A DNA stretch of 64,000 nt from Rachicladosporium sp. CCFEE 5018 (Eukaryota > Ascomycota > Dothideomycetes > Cladosporiales > Cladosporiaceae). Numbering within the stretch: position 1 is the first letter of the stretch; each line of letters begins with the position of its first letter. The notes below the pieces were generated by a model. That model was not told the origin of the DNA and did no database searches. It was given only the letters and a program-made list of their open reading frames with translations. Shown one piece after another: positions 45,221 to 55,991 of this stretch. A program made the translations under genes and the position numbers. The stretch covers positions 662,230 to 726,229 of the forward strand of contig KZ111155.1 of NCBI GenBank assembly GCA_002077045.2. Direction: 5' to 3'.

Positions 45221-46222
45221 TCAGTGGTCGTAATCCAACTTCCAGGTGTGGAAGCCTGACCAGTGATGCGACAGTAGCTGCTGTTCATTACCCCAGGGCT
45301 TACTAGCCGAGTGCTCCTGCCCAGATGCAAATGAGCTGATAGGTAAGATTAAGACACTACCGATGACCTTCGGCTCCTCGATATATGAAAGGTTGCGTGT
45401 CGTAATCGGCACGCCGATCTGCTTGGACATGCTGCTAAGCAGGGCATTTGTGAACACGCGAGGACCAGTGGTACGTAGTACGTCGTCTATGCTGGGGGCA
45501 TGAATGCCAGCGGGCGTATTGCCCAGCTCCTGCAGCCTCGCAAGCACTGTGTCAGTCACATGTTGGATGTGACGACTCCCAGGCTTCGCCATGATCGACC
45601 AAGAGCACAGCTGAGCTGCTGCGTCCATGTCAGCTCGCACATCATCTGATCTGGTGTCGAATTCTATGCCAACTACGAGATCGACCGCCTTGGCCTGCTC
45701 GTCGGATAGCCACTCACTGATCGGTCGCGTACAGTCCGTGTCCATGTCGGTGTACAGACCTCCGTCACCAAGCAGAACGAGGTAGCGAATCAGGTCTGCC
45801 CGTAAGATGTAGTCTCGTGTGCGGTCCCAGATCTGGAGGATATCCGCGCGATACGGGAAGGTCTTGGTGATATACGAGCGGGCGGAGTCATCGGTAAGTA
45901 GCTCGTAGCCATATCCAGGGTTCATTTCGACCCAGGTCCTTGCGAGTCGGAGAGGCTCATCTTCGAGTTGCTTGTTACCCTGCCATGTCTGCCAGACCTT
46001 ATGTGGGAAGACTGTATCATTGCCTATGGACGAAGGTCGTGACTCATTGGCAATATAGTAGACATCTTTCCTCCGGCAGGGATGCAAGCCGACGATGAGC
46101 GTGAGAGACAAGAGACTGGCTAGTGCGAGAAGCAAGATGGACCGTCGAGATCTCGAGGTGCGATTTATCCACATGACTCCATATGGCTGGACGGATGAGT
46201 CCCTTTTATACTCCTCATACAT
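45221..46222 (-). CDS. GT32 glycosyltransferase, OCH1-like type II membrane protein
   Basis: 333 residues. A short cytosolic N-terminus leads to one signal-anchor helix (SILLLALASLLSLTLIVGL), then the GT32 block VFPHKVWQTWQGNKQL, ADLIRYLVLLGDGGLYTDMDTDC with the DxD sugar-nucleotide motif, and the closing HHWSGFHTWK. This is the layout of Och1-related alpha-1,6-mannosyltransferases of the Golgi, though GT32 members can transfer other sugars. An internal ATG at 46174 would shorten the cytosolic tail by 16 residues. Confidence 0.9.
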   Translation of the reverse strand: MYEEYKRDSSVQPYGVMWINRTSRSRRSILLLALASLLSLTLIVGLHPCRRKDVYYIANESRPSSIGNDTVFPHKVWQTWQGNKQLEDEPLRLARTWVEMNPGYGYELLTDDSARSYITKTFPYRADILQIWDRTRDYILRADLIRYLVLLGDGGLYTDMDTDCTRPISEWLSDEQAKAVDLVVGIEFDTRSDDVRADMDAAAQLCSWSIMAKPGSRHIQHVTDTVLARLQELGNTPAGIHAPSIDDVLRTTGPRVFTNALLSSMSKQIGVPITTRNLSYIEEPKVIGSVLILPISSFASGQEHSASKPWGNEQQLLSHHWSGFHTWKLDYDH

Positions 46223-46903
46223 TAACGAGAGCCGGGTATCTCAAGGTGTAAGAAGTCCTTGGGAGCGAAGTGTTTTCAGACGCCCGTACGGCCACCGAGA
46301 ACCAGTGGAGTCGCCTTCGAGCCTGGCGAGCAACAGTGCCACCATCGTCATGTCGACTGTGCGAGTGAGAGAATTTGGAAGCTCTTGACAGTGATGGCGA
46401 GAGATTAAGCGCTCATAGATGAAGTTGACGTCTTGGCGGTGCTTCATCTCCTCCCCCGGCGCGTATACGCATCTCCACCGCACCCTTATTTACTATTACA
46501 AAGCATCGCTCTAGATCCGGGATATGTACGACACGATATGCTGGTCCTATAGTTGGACATGGCATTGCAAATGCCACTTCGCTGAAAGCAGTTTGCCTGT
46601 AATGGCAGCCCATCTGCCACCGCGCTTTACATTGTAGGTTGCTGGCTGTTACCGACGCGATCCTTTACGCGCTGCTGGGCCGCACGCTGGCAGCAGTCAT
46701 GCGGCGTGCGTGTGACGATCTATCTGTCGAAGATCTGACCAGCATTTCCTGGCGCTTAGGGTCTTTAGCAACAGGCCATGGAGATCCGGCCCCGAGGTGG
46801 TACAGCTCGTAGGTACTCCTTCGTTCCTACATCTTTCAGAGACTCAAAGTGTCGTTGCAAGATCTACCTACTGTTCGCTGGTTCGGATTTGAGATTCGAA
46901 GCC
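46223..46903. other. Divergent promoter region, GT32 gene and aspartic-protease-like gene
   Basis: 681 bp with no protein-like ORF or RNA gene seen. Confidence 0.5.
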
Positions 46904-48778
46904 ATGCTTGTTCCTTTACTGCTGCTTCTTTATGTTAGCTCCGGCCTCTGCAGATGCTCCAATTCTACGCCAATAGTGCTGCCGATCACGCAAGTAGGTT
47001 TAGGAGGTGGGAGATTGTCGAGGGGAGTGTATATGGCGGTCGGCAATCCGCCTCAGAATCTTTCATGGGCGCCCCAAATGTAAGGACGAAGGTCTGCATG
47101 GACTGGCGGATTGCGGTGATCTGACCTAAGATCAGGTTCTACAACGACACATGGATCTACAACGCATCCTCACCCTTCTGCCCTGATGGTACCAGCAGCA
47201 ATTGGTGCTCGACGTACCGAGGGGGGCTGTACGACCCGAGCAAGTCGTCCAGCAAGCAAGCCGAAGCAGACGTGTATGCCGCGAACGCCAGTCCGAGCGA
47301 CACAGACAGGAGCGAAGGGCGCAACATCTGGTACAATGCTTGGGCACTGGACGATGTGCATCTTGGCGCCACGACATTGTCGCAATACCCGCTGGGTATG
47401 CCGGGTATGGAGTGGGAGGTGCAGAATCATCCACAGGGAGCACTGGGTCTTGGACGAAACTCGACGTTGCTGACCGCTCTGATCAATGGTGGGCACATCG
47501 CCTCTCGCTCATATGGACTTTGGTGGGGTCAAGATGGCGCCACGGAGAATGCCCAGATGGACGGCTCATTGGTCCTTGGTGGCTACGATGCTGCTAAGAT
47601 TCAAGGACCGAATATCACAGGCCTAATCAAGATACCCACGGTGGGCTGCGCCTCTGGCATGCTTCTGACAATTAGTGACATTACGATGGACTTCCCAAAC
47701 GGCACACATGCGAGCATTGTAGCTCCGCATGCTCCTATTGCAGCGTGCCTGCGGAACGATATGTCAGGTGTCATGTACATGCCCTACGACCCATACTACT
47801 ACACCTTCGAAGTGAACTCTGGAGCAGGTTGGATTCGACATTCGATCGGCACCGAATGGTGGACGCCGCTCTACGAGACGAGTGCAGTGTAAGCGGCTCC
47901 TGCGCTTTCGCGCTCGTTGTGAATGCGAACGATTGCTGATAAAGTCCGCACACAGTTATCAAGGCGACCTCACGATGGTCTTCGACAGCGGCCTCTCAGT
48001 CAATATCCCGAACAAGTTATTAGTCACGCCAGATCGCTACATCGACGACGCTGGCGTACTGCAGTCGAACACTTCCGTAGCCGATGTTCGGATTCAGACA
48101 TCGCAAGACGCAACTAATGGTGACACCTCGATGCTTGCGCGTCAGTTCTTCTCCGTTGCATACCTCTTCGTCGACTACGACACCAATACTTTCACCCTTT
48201 GGCAAGCGAATGCCACAGATGAGGTGGACTTGGCCACTCCAGGCGGGCAGTGTACAGATGTTGCGGCAGTGCCGACAGGTGGTAGCGTGACTATCAGCTC
48301 GGTCAAGTCCACTAGCACCTCGGTTGGGACTTCGACCTCCGCGACCACTGCCTTGAGCTCACAGACAGCCCTACCAGACCCAGCTACCGACGCCGCGCAG
48401 CCTCCACCGGCGACCAGAAGCCTTGCTAAGGGCACGCTCATCGGCATCATAGCTGGCTCTATCGTTCTGACGTCTCTCCTCAGCGCAGCTCTAGTCTTTT
48501 GCTGCCTCTGTCGTCGAAGCAAATTTACGGGAGTCAGAGAAAATTCACCCAATGGCCTCATGATCCACCACAGCAGTGCCTCGTCACAGAGCGATGGGTT
48601 GCCACTCAAGGCAGAGGCATCGGATTCTGCTATGTACGAAATGGAGACCTGGCGCACCCCGGGGGAGCTCGAGGCGAAGCGCCAGCTGGCCGAGATCGGT
48701 AGTGGTGGTGATGGTGCACTTTGGAGTCGGCGAAAGACAGGCAGAAGTCTACATGAGCTCGCTGGGCGGACGCCATGA
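46904..48778 (+). CDS. Aspartic-protease-like (A1 fold) membrane protein, probably inactive
   Basis: Exons 46904-47079, 47136-47888 and 47956-48778; introns 56 and 67 nt; 583 residues. Signal peptide MLVPLLLLLYVSSGLC, then GVYMAVGNPPQNLSWAPQM, the place where active pepsins have a D-T-G motif; none is present. HPQGALGLGRNSTLL and GSLVLGGYDAAK are typical A1 fold strands. A VFDSG occurs later but is not in the usual second-motif setting. A Ser/Thr-rich stalk leads to one transmembrane helix (LIGIIAGSIVLTSLLSAALV) and a cytosolic tail with CCLCRR next to the membrane. It resembles fungal cell-surface A1-like proteins without catalysis; a sensor or wall role is a guess. Confidence 0.85.
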
Positions 48779-48828
48779 GATGAGATGGATGGCAACATTA
48801 CGGACGGTGAAAGTACGCGCGAAACCGC

Positions 48829-50412
48829 TTAGACGTCACCACTGCGCCCCCGAACCTTCATCCACCCATTCGCCTTGCGATCTTCATCGCCCTGCTTCGT
48901 TACAGTCGCAGCGCTATTAGTGGGCGCCTCGAGAACCTTGCCAGCCGGTGCAAGTCTCGACACAACGCCGACAAGCACAGGCATCTCGTCCTCCCGCGCA
49001 GCATCCAGATCGAACTCCGACACAACGTCCCAGCCGACGCCAGTCATCTCGGTAGCGAAGTGCTGCCTCAGCTGATCGACCAGGCGATGCGGCTGTAGCT
49101 TTCGCCACTCTTGCATGTATGCTGCACCTTCGGCGCTGCTGAGGCAATTGACTGTGGAGCCATGGCTGTAGCTACCGAAGCGAATTGGCGTTTGCGCCGG
49201 TGCAGCCTTTGTCATGACTTTATTGGAGTGGACCCTGACGTCTGTCCCAGCTGTATCGTTGCGCTTTAGTGAAGGGCGAGTGTTGAAGGCGGCCTCCTGA
49301 GCACGGAAGAGGAGGTACAGATTATGGCCGATGTTGCATACGTCATCGAAAGAGGTGACGCTGGTGATCCCTTGTGAGCGGCAAAGCCATGCGATGTCCC
49401 AAGAGAGAAGCACGACGCCTTCCAGGAACAGACCGAAAGTCTTTCGATCCTCCTTCTCGAGAGCGGCAAGTGGTCGATCGAGGTGCAGTAGCCGCGCACG
49501 TGTAGAAGGACGTGGATCACGCTTGAGACGCGAGGTAGATGACGAAGACGAGTGATTACCAAGGTCGCCAGGGTATGCCGGGTCGCTGCCCTTGTAGGAC
49601 GACCGTTCAAGGAGGATCGCAGAGTGCGGAAAATCAGGATGTGGCAAGACGATCTCCGCCGGAAGCCGAACAGACAGATAGTGACACCATAGACCTAGAA
49701 GCCGGCAAACGTTGTCGAGACATGCGTTAATGTGTTCGTGGTGCTCAGTCTCCGCACCTTCAGCGTACCCTGCATGGCTGCTGATCAGATCCTTGAGGTT
49801 CGGGAGGATGAGTCCATGCAGTGAATAGCGTCCCGTAGGCACTCCAAGCTTGTCTTTGACTTGACGAAGTCCGCTGAGGTTCGAGGTGTATTTGCAAACA
49901 TAGGCTCGAGCATCGACCGTACGAGTGTGGGTCTTCGCAAGGTGTCGTGAGGCCCTGCGCGCAGCGGAGTGAACAGGCTCTGGCACAAGTTCCCTGCGTA
50001 GCATGAATTCCTTGCGCTCAAGACCAATTTCTCCACGACGCTTCGCATTCTCTCGCTTCTTGTCCCCAAGGTACTCTTTGTAAGCCACCATGAACTGGCG
50101 TAAGCTCCGTGCTTGCGTCTCTATGTCGGCAATTTTGGCATCTACACGCTCGAGCTCCCCTTTCATCCGCGACAGAGCCTGGTCTTTGACACCGTTTGAG
50201 ATTGCATCCCAGTCCGCGTCCTGTGGCAACGCTGCAAGTACACCATCGTTTCCTGGCCTGACGATCGCTTCTGCGTGTGCGTGTGTCTTCTCTCTAGCAA
50301 GCAGCAATTTGACATGTTCGACCCGATCGTTGTATAAGGTCGCTTGCGCACAGTAGACACATACTGGGTTCCGCGTCTTGTTATATGCTCGACTGCATAG
50401 TCCGCACTCCAT
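48829..50412 (-). CDS. ATG14: Autophagy PI3-kinase complex subunit Atg14
   Basis: One exon of 527 residues. The N-terminal cysteine pairs C3-x2-C6 and C18-x2-C21 (MECGLCSRAYNKT, PVCVYC) are the Atg14/Barkor zinc motif. A coiled coil follows (about residues 85-140, MKGELERVDAKIADIETQAR), then the UVRAG/Atg14 domain (YSLHGLILPN, ACLDNVCRLLGLWCHYLSVRLPAEI, DIAWLCRSQGI). Atg14 directs the Vps34 complex I to the phagophore assembly site. Order of motifs and length match fungal orthologs. Confidence 0.88.
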   Translation of the reverse strand: MECGLCSRAYNKTRNPVCVYCAQATLYNDRVEHVKLLLAREKTHAHAEAIVRPGNDGVLAALPQDADWDAISNGVKDQALSRMKGELERVDAKIADIETQARSLRQFMVAYKEYLGDKKRENAKRRGEIGLERKEFMLRRELVPEPVHSAARRASRHLAKTHTRTVDARAYVCKYTSNLSGLRQVKDKLGVPTGRYSLHGLILPNLKDLISSHAGYAEGAETEHHEHINACLDNVCRLLGLWCHYLSVRLPAEIVLPHPDFPHSAILLERSSYKGSDPAYPGDLGNHSSSSSTSRLKRDPRPSTRARLLHLDRPLAALEKEDRKTFGLFLEGVVLLSWDIAWLCRSQGITSVTSFDDVCNIGHNLYLLFRAQEAAFNTRPSLKRNDTAGTDVRVHSNKVMTKAAPAQTPIRFGSYSHGSTVNCLSSAEGAAYMQEWRKLQPHRLVDQLRQHFATEMTGVGWDVVSEFDLDAAREDEMPVLVGVVSRLAPAGKVLEAPTNSAATVTKQGDEDRKANGWMKVRGRSGDV

Positions 50413-50775
50413 ACTCTCAAGTGTCCTCGCCCGGCGTCGATATCCGGTCCAGGTGAAGCAGTAGCATGCGCGGTATCATTGTGCGGAGGTTTCAAGACTA
50501 GCGCATCGACTGATAGATGATGGGAATACGACCGGCTGAAGTCATATGGTCACGTATCAAAGACACCGATTCAAAGGTGACTAACACAGAGGTTGACATC
50601 CAAGATCACATGATGGCGCGCGTCACACGCGTCTGGTTGCTTCAACGGCAGCCTTGTCTGCGACCTCACCTCTTCATTCACTTGACAGAGCAGAGACATG
50701 ACAAGAGTCTGGCACATCCAAGGCTATCATACGTGCAAGCGGGTCGTGTTCATGTGGCCGTGAACACCAGCAACG
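50413..50775. other. Bidirectional promoter region, ATG14 and hypothetical gene
   Basis: 363 bp between divergent ATGs; no element was assigned. Confidence 0.55.
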
Positions 50776-51849
50776 ATGGCGAAGTCTGACGGAAGAGGCT
50801 CAACTGGCAGACGCTCAACCCGGAGCAGCAGTGGTTCAATCGACAAATTGCGGGAGATGCGTGACCACGATGACATGCAGCAGGGCAACGCCGAGGATTC
50901 AGGAGCCAACGATTCATCAAAGCAACCAGCTGTACTCCCTGACAATGAGGATCCTCAAAGAAACGCACACGAGGATCTCTTACCGACCTCAGATTTCGAT
51001 ATCACGCAGGATGGTCAGCATTCCGCTCGCAACACGCAGACGAACGTCGACACTGGCAGGGACCATGATATGAGCCCTCCCGCAACGCCTGTAACCGGGA
51101 ATCAGGAAGCGCTGGGTGCAGCAGCACAGCCACATCATGGCCGTGAAGCGGAGCAAGTTGAGCCGCGTCGAATGCCTCCGCCAGCAAAGAAGGCCAGCAG
51201 CAAGTCTGCACCAGTTGGTCAACCCAAGAAACGTAAGGCATCACCGCAAGATCAGCCAGAGACTCATGCGGCAGACGGCCGGGACCAGCTTGAAAAGGCA
51301 CCTGGCAACAAACCCGCTCCGAAGGATCATGACACAGAAAGCGATTCTCGAAAGCCATCAGACGGCAGCAGCGACACGGCTGCTATCGACGGTCCTGCCG
51401 AGCCCATCAAAGACTTCGACTGGGGCGATCTGTACGCTCGCTTTGGCAAATGTATGGACAAGCTCACTCACGAAGAGAACCAAATTTGGGCAGACTTCAA
51501 CAATCTCTCCGATGTATGTACTTGCATGCGGTTCAACACCGATGCTGTACTGACTGCATAGATGTTCAACGCTTGGGTCACGGCTTCGGAACGACACGAG
51601 CTCGAGAGAAGCTCGAAGCGGTGCGTGAGCTGCAGATCGCAGCAGAGCAACTCACTTTGAGCTGACAATCGTTGCAGGCTCAAGACCCAGACGACGCTTG
51701 TACGACATCACGAGGGACAGCTTGAGGAGAAACGTCAGCACTGTATGTCGGGTCTCTGCCGCCGCTTAGACAAGCAACACTGACATGTCACAGACGTCAA
51801 GGTTGTTGAAGCCTTTCAGAGTGCGCTCAAGCTCCTTGGCCCTTCGTGA
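50776..51849 (+). CDS. Fungal conserved hypothetical, disordered with C-terminal helical domain
   Basis: Exons 50776-51513, 51562-51620, 51678-51742 and 51794-51849; introns 48, 57 and 51 nt; 305 residues. The first 210 residues are disordered, charged and Pro/Ser-rich with a basic patch (GQPKKRKAS) that may be a nuclear signal. The rest is helical: FDWGDLYARFGKCMDKL, NQIWADFNNLSDMFNAWV, SERHELERSSKRLKTQT, and VKVVEAFQSALKLL at the end. The D-W-x-x-L-x-x-R-F to K-R-L-K-T-x-T pattern recurs in unnamed ascomycete proteins. Function unknown. Confidence 0.78.
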
Positions 51850-52248
51850 AGGCATTGTGAGTAACTATTCTCCAGTGGTCGCCGCCAAGCTCGAAATTGA
51901 CAGCTCGCCAGTCGGGACCTCGAAGACAGACCGCGTCGCTTCGACGGTGCAGACTCACGCTACGCAAGCGATTGCAAGCCTTTCACGTAGCAGCTGCACC
52001 GCGACGACGGCTGATGCCTACGACTGGGATGATGTGCATCCGGCTCGCTGTGTGATCCTGTGAGCGACGGACAGAGGATCCGCGTCGCTTTAGCACGCAC
52101 TCGGACTGACTTGCTATACGACTTGACGACAACGAGTGGAGACGAAACAGAATTGCTTCAACACCTTAAACAGTGTATCTGTATCATCTATCGTGCAATC
52201 GCACTGTACAGGAGAAGTCGCTAATCGCACAAAATGCTCTGTGAGGAG
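51850..52248. other. Convergent intergenic region upstream of the TRR1 stop
   Basis: 399 bp with no recognised feature apart from two 3' ends. Confidence 0.5.
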
Positions 52249-53397
52249 TCAGACCTTCGAGCTTGCCCCAAGCAGCGGATTTGACCGATACTCTGGCACA
52301 TCACCATTCGCTTTGTCAGAGCCTTTTCGCACATCGTGATCAGCATCTGCCGTGTCCTCATCTGATTGCTCGAGGAGCCATTTCTCTGCTTCGAGTGCGG
52401 CCATGCATCCGGTGCCTGTGTCGTTCAAGTCAGCTGCCGCTCAATTACGGGATCATTCGGCACGACAGTACTCACCTGCACTTGTCACAGCCTGTCGATA
52501 CTTCTTGTCCTGCACATCACCCGCAGCAAATACTCCAGCCACGGTCGTCTCTGCTGTTCCAGGAATCGTCTTGATGTAGCCATCTTCGTCCATGTCCACC
52601 TGCCCTTTGAAGAGTGCTGTGGCGGGATCGTGGCCCACGGCGTAGAATAGCCCGTTCGCCGGGATCTCCTCGACCTTGCCAGTCTTGTTGTTCTTGATGA
52701 CCATACTCTTCATCAGCCCCCGTGGACCCTCGTCGCCCTTGATCTCGAGACCTTCGCTGTTGAACCGTACCTCGACTTTCGGGTGTTCCATGAGACGTCG
52801 TGCGTTCGCTTTACTGGCACGCAGGAAGCCTTTCCGCACGAGTACAGTGACCTTCGCCGCCTTCTTTGTCAGGTAAATGCCCTCCTCCACACCGCTATCT
52901 CCGCCACCAATAACGATAAGCGGCTTCTCCCTGAAGATCGGGAGACTCCCGTCGCACACTGCGCAGGCCGAAACACCATTACCCCAGAACTTATCCTCGC
53001 CCTTCAGATCCAGTCTCCGTGCCTTCGCACCAGTCGCAATGATCAGGCTATCGGCAGTATGCACTTCCTCCTCCATATTATCATCGTCGCCCATAGGATG
53101 TATCCAGTACTTGAACGGCCTCTCGCTCAGATCCACCTTCCCCACCGTCTGGCTCACAATCGTCGTCCCGCAAGCCTCGCTCTGCGCGCGCATGTTGTCC
53201 ATTAGCGTCGCACCCTGGATCTTCGTGAACCCAGGATAATTCTCAACCTCGTCCGTCGTTGTGAGCTGCCCGCCGGCTGCTATACCCAGGGCGAGAAACC
53301 CCTCGTACATGACTGGGTGGAGATCGGCGCGCGAGGCGTAGATGGCTGCTGTGTGGCCGGCGGGGCCGGAGCCGATGATTACGAGTTTGGAGTGCAT
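52249..53397 (-). CDS. TRR1: Thioredoxin reductase
   Basis: Exon 1 52476-53397 and exon 2 52249-52415, intron 60 nt, 362 residues from MHSKLVIIGSGPAGHTAA. FAD and NADPH Rossmann motifs are GSGPAGHT and VIGGGDSGVEEG; the redox-active pair is Cys145-Ala-Val-Cys148 (SACAVCDGS); FAAGDV binds FAD near the end. The splice restores SAGTGCMAALEAEKWL. It reduces thioredoxin with NADPH. The frame stays open upstream for at least 94 codons without any ATG, and that stretch looks like a mitochondrial presequence (see findings); I keep the standard start. Confidence 0.93.
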
Positions 53398-54109
53398 TGC
53401 GCGGGTTAGGGGTGGGGTAGCGAGGGGTGTGGGTTTGTTGTGTAGCAGGGTTGCTGTTGCTGCGAAGGGGAGAGATAGAGCGGAGCGGAAAGGGGTGAGG
53501 CGGGGGAGGGCGCGGGAGAACAGTGTGGCGGTTGGCAGATGTTTTGAAGAGTATGGGTCTGGATATAAGACGCTACCGCGCCAGGAATATAAGTCTTGCA
53601 GGGCTACCGGATGATGTGAAATCAAATAAAGTTGGTGGCGTGTGGAAGCCGAGGGAGCATGCCCATTGACTTTTCGCACGAGTGCACTTCCTTCCTTTCC
53701 TGTACATTACAAATACTCCTCGTATTCCGTGCCCTGGACAGGAATTGGATTTACCAAGCGTCCTCCGCTGCCCTTTGCTCCGCTCCATTTTATCAGCTCG
53801 TTGAACGGAATGCGCTGACATGTAGATGTAGCCACACAGCGATTTGGAAACATTTGGGTCTGGACCGCTGCACGTCATTCGCGTTGATATACCACGCAGG
53901 GCAACAGCAGGCTGGCAACTGTAAGGAGACAGCTCACCAACAGCCCTTGTCATCAATTCTTCGAAGTCCTCAGACGTTCATGGGCTCGGCCGGCAGCACT
54001 TGTCTCGAGCAACGACGAACGGATCATTCAAGCCGCGAGTAGTAAATTGCAAGGACCGCGAGACCGGCCGTTCCTCCTTCTCAGTGCTCGTTCAATTCTG
54101 GTCTCGTGC
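53398..54109. other. TRR1 upstream region and spacer to the F-box relic
   Basis: 712 bp. The part next to TRR1 (53398-53679) is open in the TRR1 frame. The rest has no credible gene. Confidence 0.5.
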
Positions 54110-55402
54110 TCAGAGCGGACCATACCGATGCTGGATCTGATGCTGTCGCTTGACCCGCCACCAGCCACTATCCTGCACCCAATGGGGACCCAAGATATGG
54201 TATTGAATTGGACTTTTCATGGCTTCTGACGCTCGCTTCAGTCGTGTCCTCGAGGACTTCAAGTCTGCATTCGGGTCGTCGAACACCACGTTAACACTAG
54301 GTTCTCTCAGATCTTCGCATTCTGTGCTTTCGATAGTTGATTCTGACGCTGTGCAGTGGTCGAAGAGAAGTTGAAAGTTGCCTGCAGTCAACTTGATCCG
54401 CAGCATGCAAAGGTGACGGCTCGATGTGCGCTGCACGAAGCGTACAAGACTGTTCTTGAGACTGGGTAACCTTTTCGCGGTCGAAGCTCTTTCGAACGCC
54501 CTGGACAAGGCTGCTCTGCGCCTGCGGACAACAGGGAGGCTTCCGAAGCAAGGTCATAGGGAATTCCCGGGGAGAATCGCGTCCCTTGCGCATTCCCAGG
54601 ACCAATCCAGAAATGATGCAAATCGAGATCTTCGAGGTGTGGACTTGCCTCCAGCACCATTCGCAGGCCATCGAAGCTGCTTACGAACTCAGGGTCGTAA
54701 AGATTGAGCGACAAACGTTTGATCATGTGGATCACATTGCCGCTTTGGCCACAGCTTAAGATCGTACAGAGAGTATTGCTGGACAGACCGCAGCGCTGGT
54801 TTTCGAAGTCATTGAAAGCATGGAGCTCCTCCGCCATCATACCGCTGCCTAGTAGCGACGCAATAACGATGTTGAAGGTTGAGCTGGCGCAGTTCCATGC
54901 AGGGCGCCATTGAATCGAAGTAGTGGTGTAGTAATTTTTGAAGCTGGTGCCCGGCTTGTCGCTACGCTTATCCAAGACGCGAATGGCGATGCTTTTCACG
55001 GCATAAAGGCTGCGAGCATTGACAATGTTTTGCAGACAATCGCAAAGCAGAGTGATGAGATCCCTGGACTTCTTAGTAGAAAGGTATAGGAGGTCCAGCT
55101 CCTCACTGCTAGAAGTGTCCGCACGATTGTCGTCCACAATACCTGACAAGGTAAGATCTTGCACCAGGCACCCGAGTCCTGAATTCTTTGTCACGCGCTC
55201 GAAGTCTGGCAAGCAGTTCTGATTGATTCTTTACTGGCTTGCGGTAGAAGTAGGCTTCGTAACGACCTTGAACAGCCTTCGCTGCGAGAGTGCGTGAGGA
55301 TAATCTAGTATTGCAGATGTCGTCTGATTCGAGTGGTTCAACGATGCTATCGAGGACCTCTTCAGGCAATGCTTCGAGGGAGTGTTTCGAGGCACTGCCC
55401 AT
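54110..55402 (-). pseudogene. F-box protein relic, tandem copy 1
   Basis: Homology to the neighbouring copy runs through three reading frames. The F-box lies in frame from 55402 (LEALPEEVLDSIVEPLESDD). A one-base excess near 55198-55205 moves the frame; the middle part (about 54560-55200, NSGLGCLVQDLTLSGI to LDLHHFWIG) continues in the new frame; a second shift near 54550-54560 leads to the tail (RFVQRTSSRHLCMLRI to HRYGPL) ending at 54110, where about 12 residues are also missing compared with copy 2. No GT-AG introns repair these shifts. When intact, such proteins are substrate adaptors of SCF ubiquitin ligases. Confidence 0.7.
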
Positions 55403-55991
55403 AATTCTGCCTCACCGATGACACAGCGAATCCAATCCGAAATACTCACTATTGTAGGTCCCCAGTCTCAATACATTCATGGGAGCGGATAAGCGTACTG
55501 CTAAGTACAGCAAGGTGCGAAGTATGGGCGGCTGCAATGACGCAAAAAGCAATCAATTAAGCGAGTGGTGTCTGGGACTGAACGGTCTTTGGGTCGACAT
55601 GATTCTTGAGTATGGGTACAAGACTCACACCTACAGTGGGACGATACTATTCTCTACTCTGTATATAGTTGACGTGATGCAGGCAACGTGGTACGAGTGA
55701 GTAGGACTGCGAGTCAACACTGGCGTCGATCGCCTGCATGCGAAGACAGGATGCGACTTGAGCGGGTATCTCCCATGCTGTCAGACTGATCGGATCGCAT
55801 CTCGGACCAATAATTTGAGCGTGAAATCTCGTGAATGTTGCGGCAAACATAAGTATCATGCGCGGATCCTTCATGACAGCGCAGACTAAGATGCTGAACG
55901 GAGAGCTTTGTATGAAATTCGGTATTAGGCACGCAGACATACTCTGAATCAGCAGCCGGTGTCGTTTTCCAGTAAGCACCGTTGGTGAAGT
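55403..55991. other. Spacer between the two F-box copies
   Basis: 589 bp; no ORF with protein-like composition, no RNA gene seen. Confidence 0.5.

Noticed and set aside
53398..53679. Using the whole long ORF as thioredoxin reductase
   Set aside because: The listed start is a GTG and no ATG is present upstream of 53397 in that frame.
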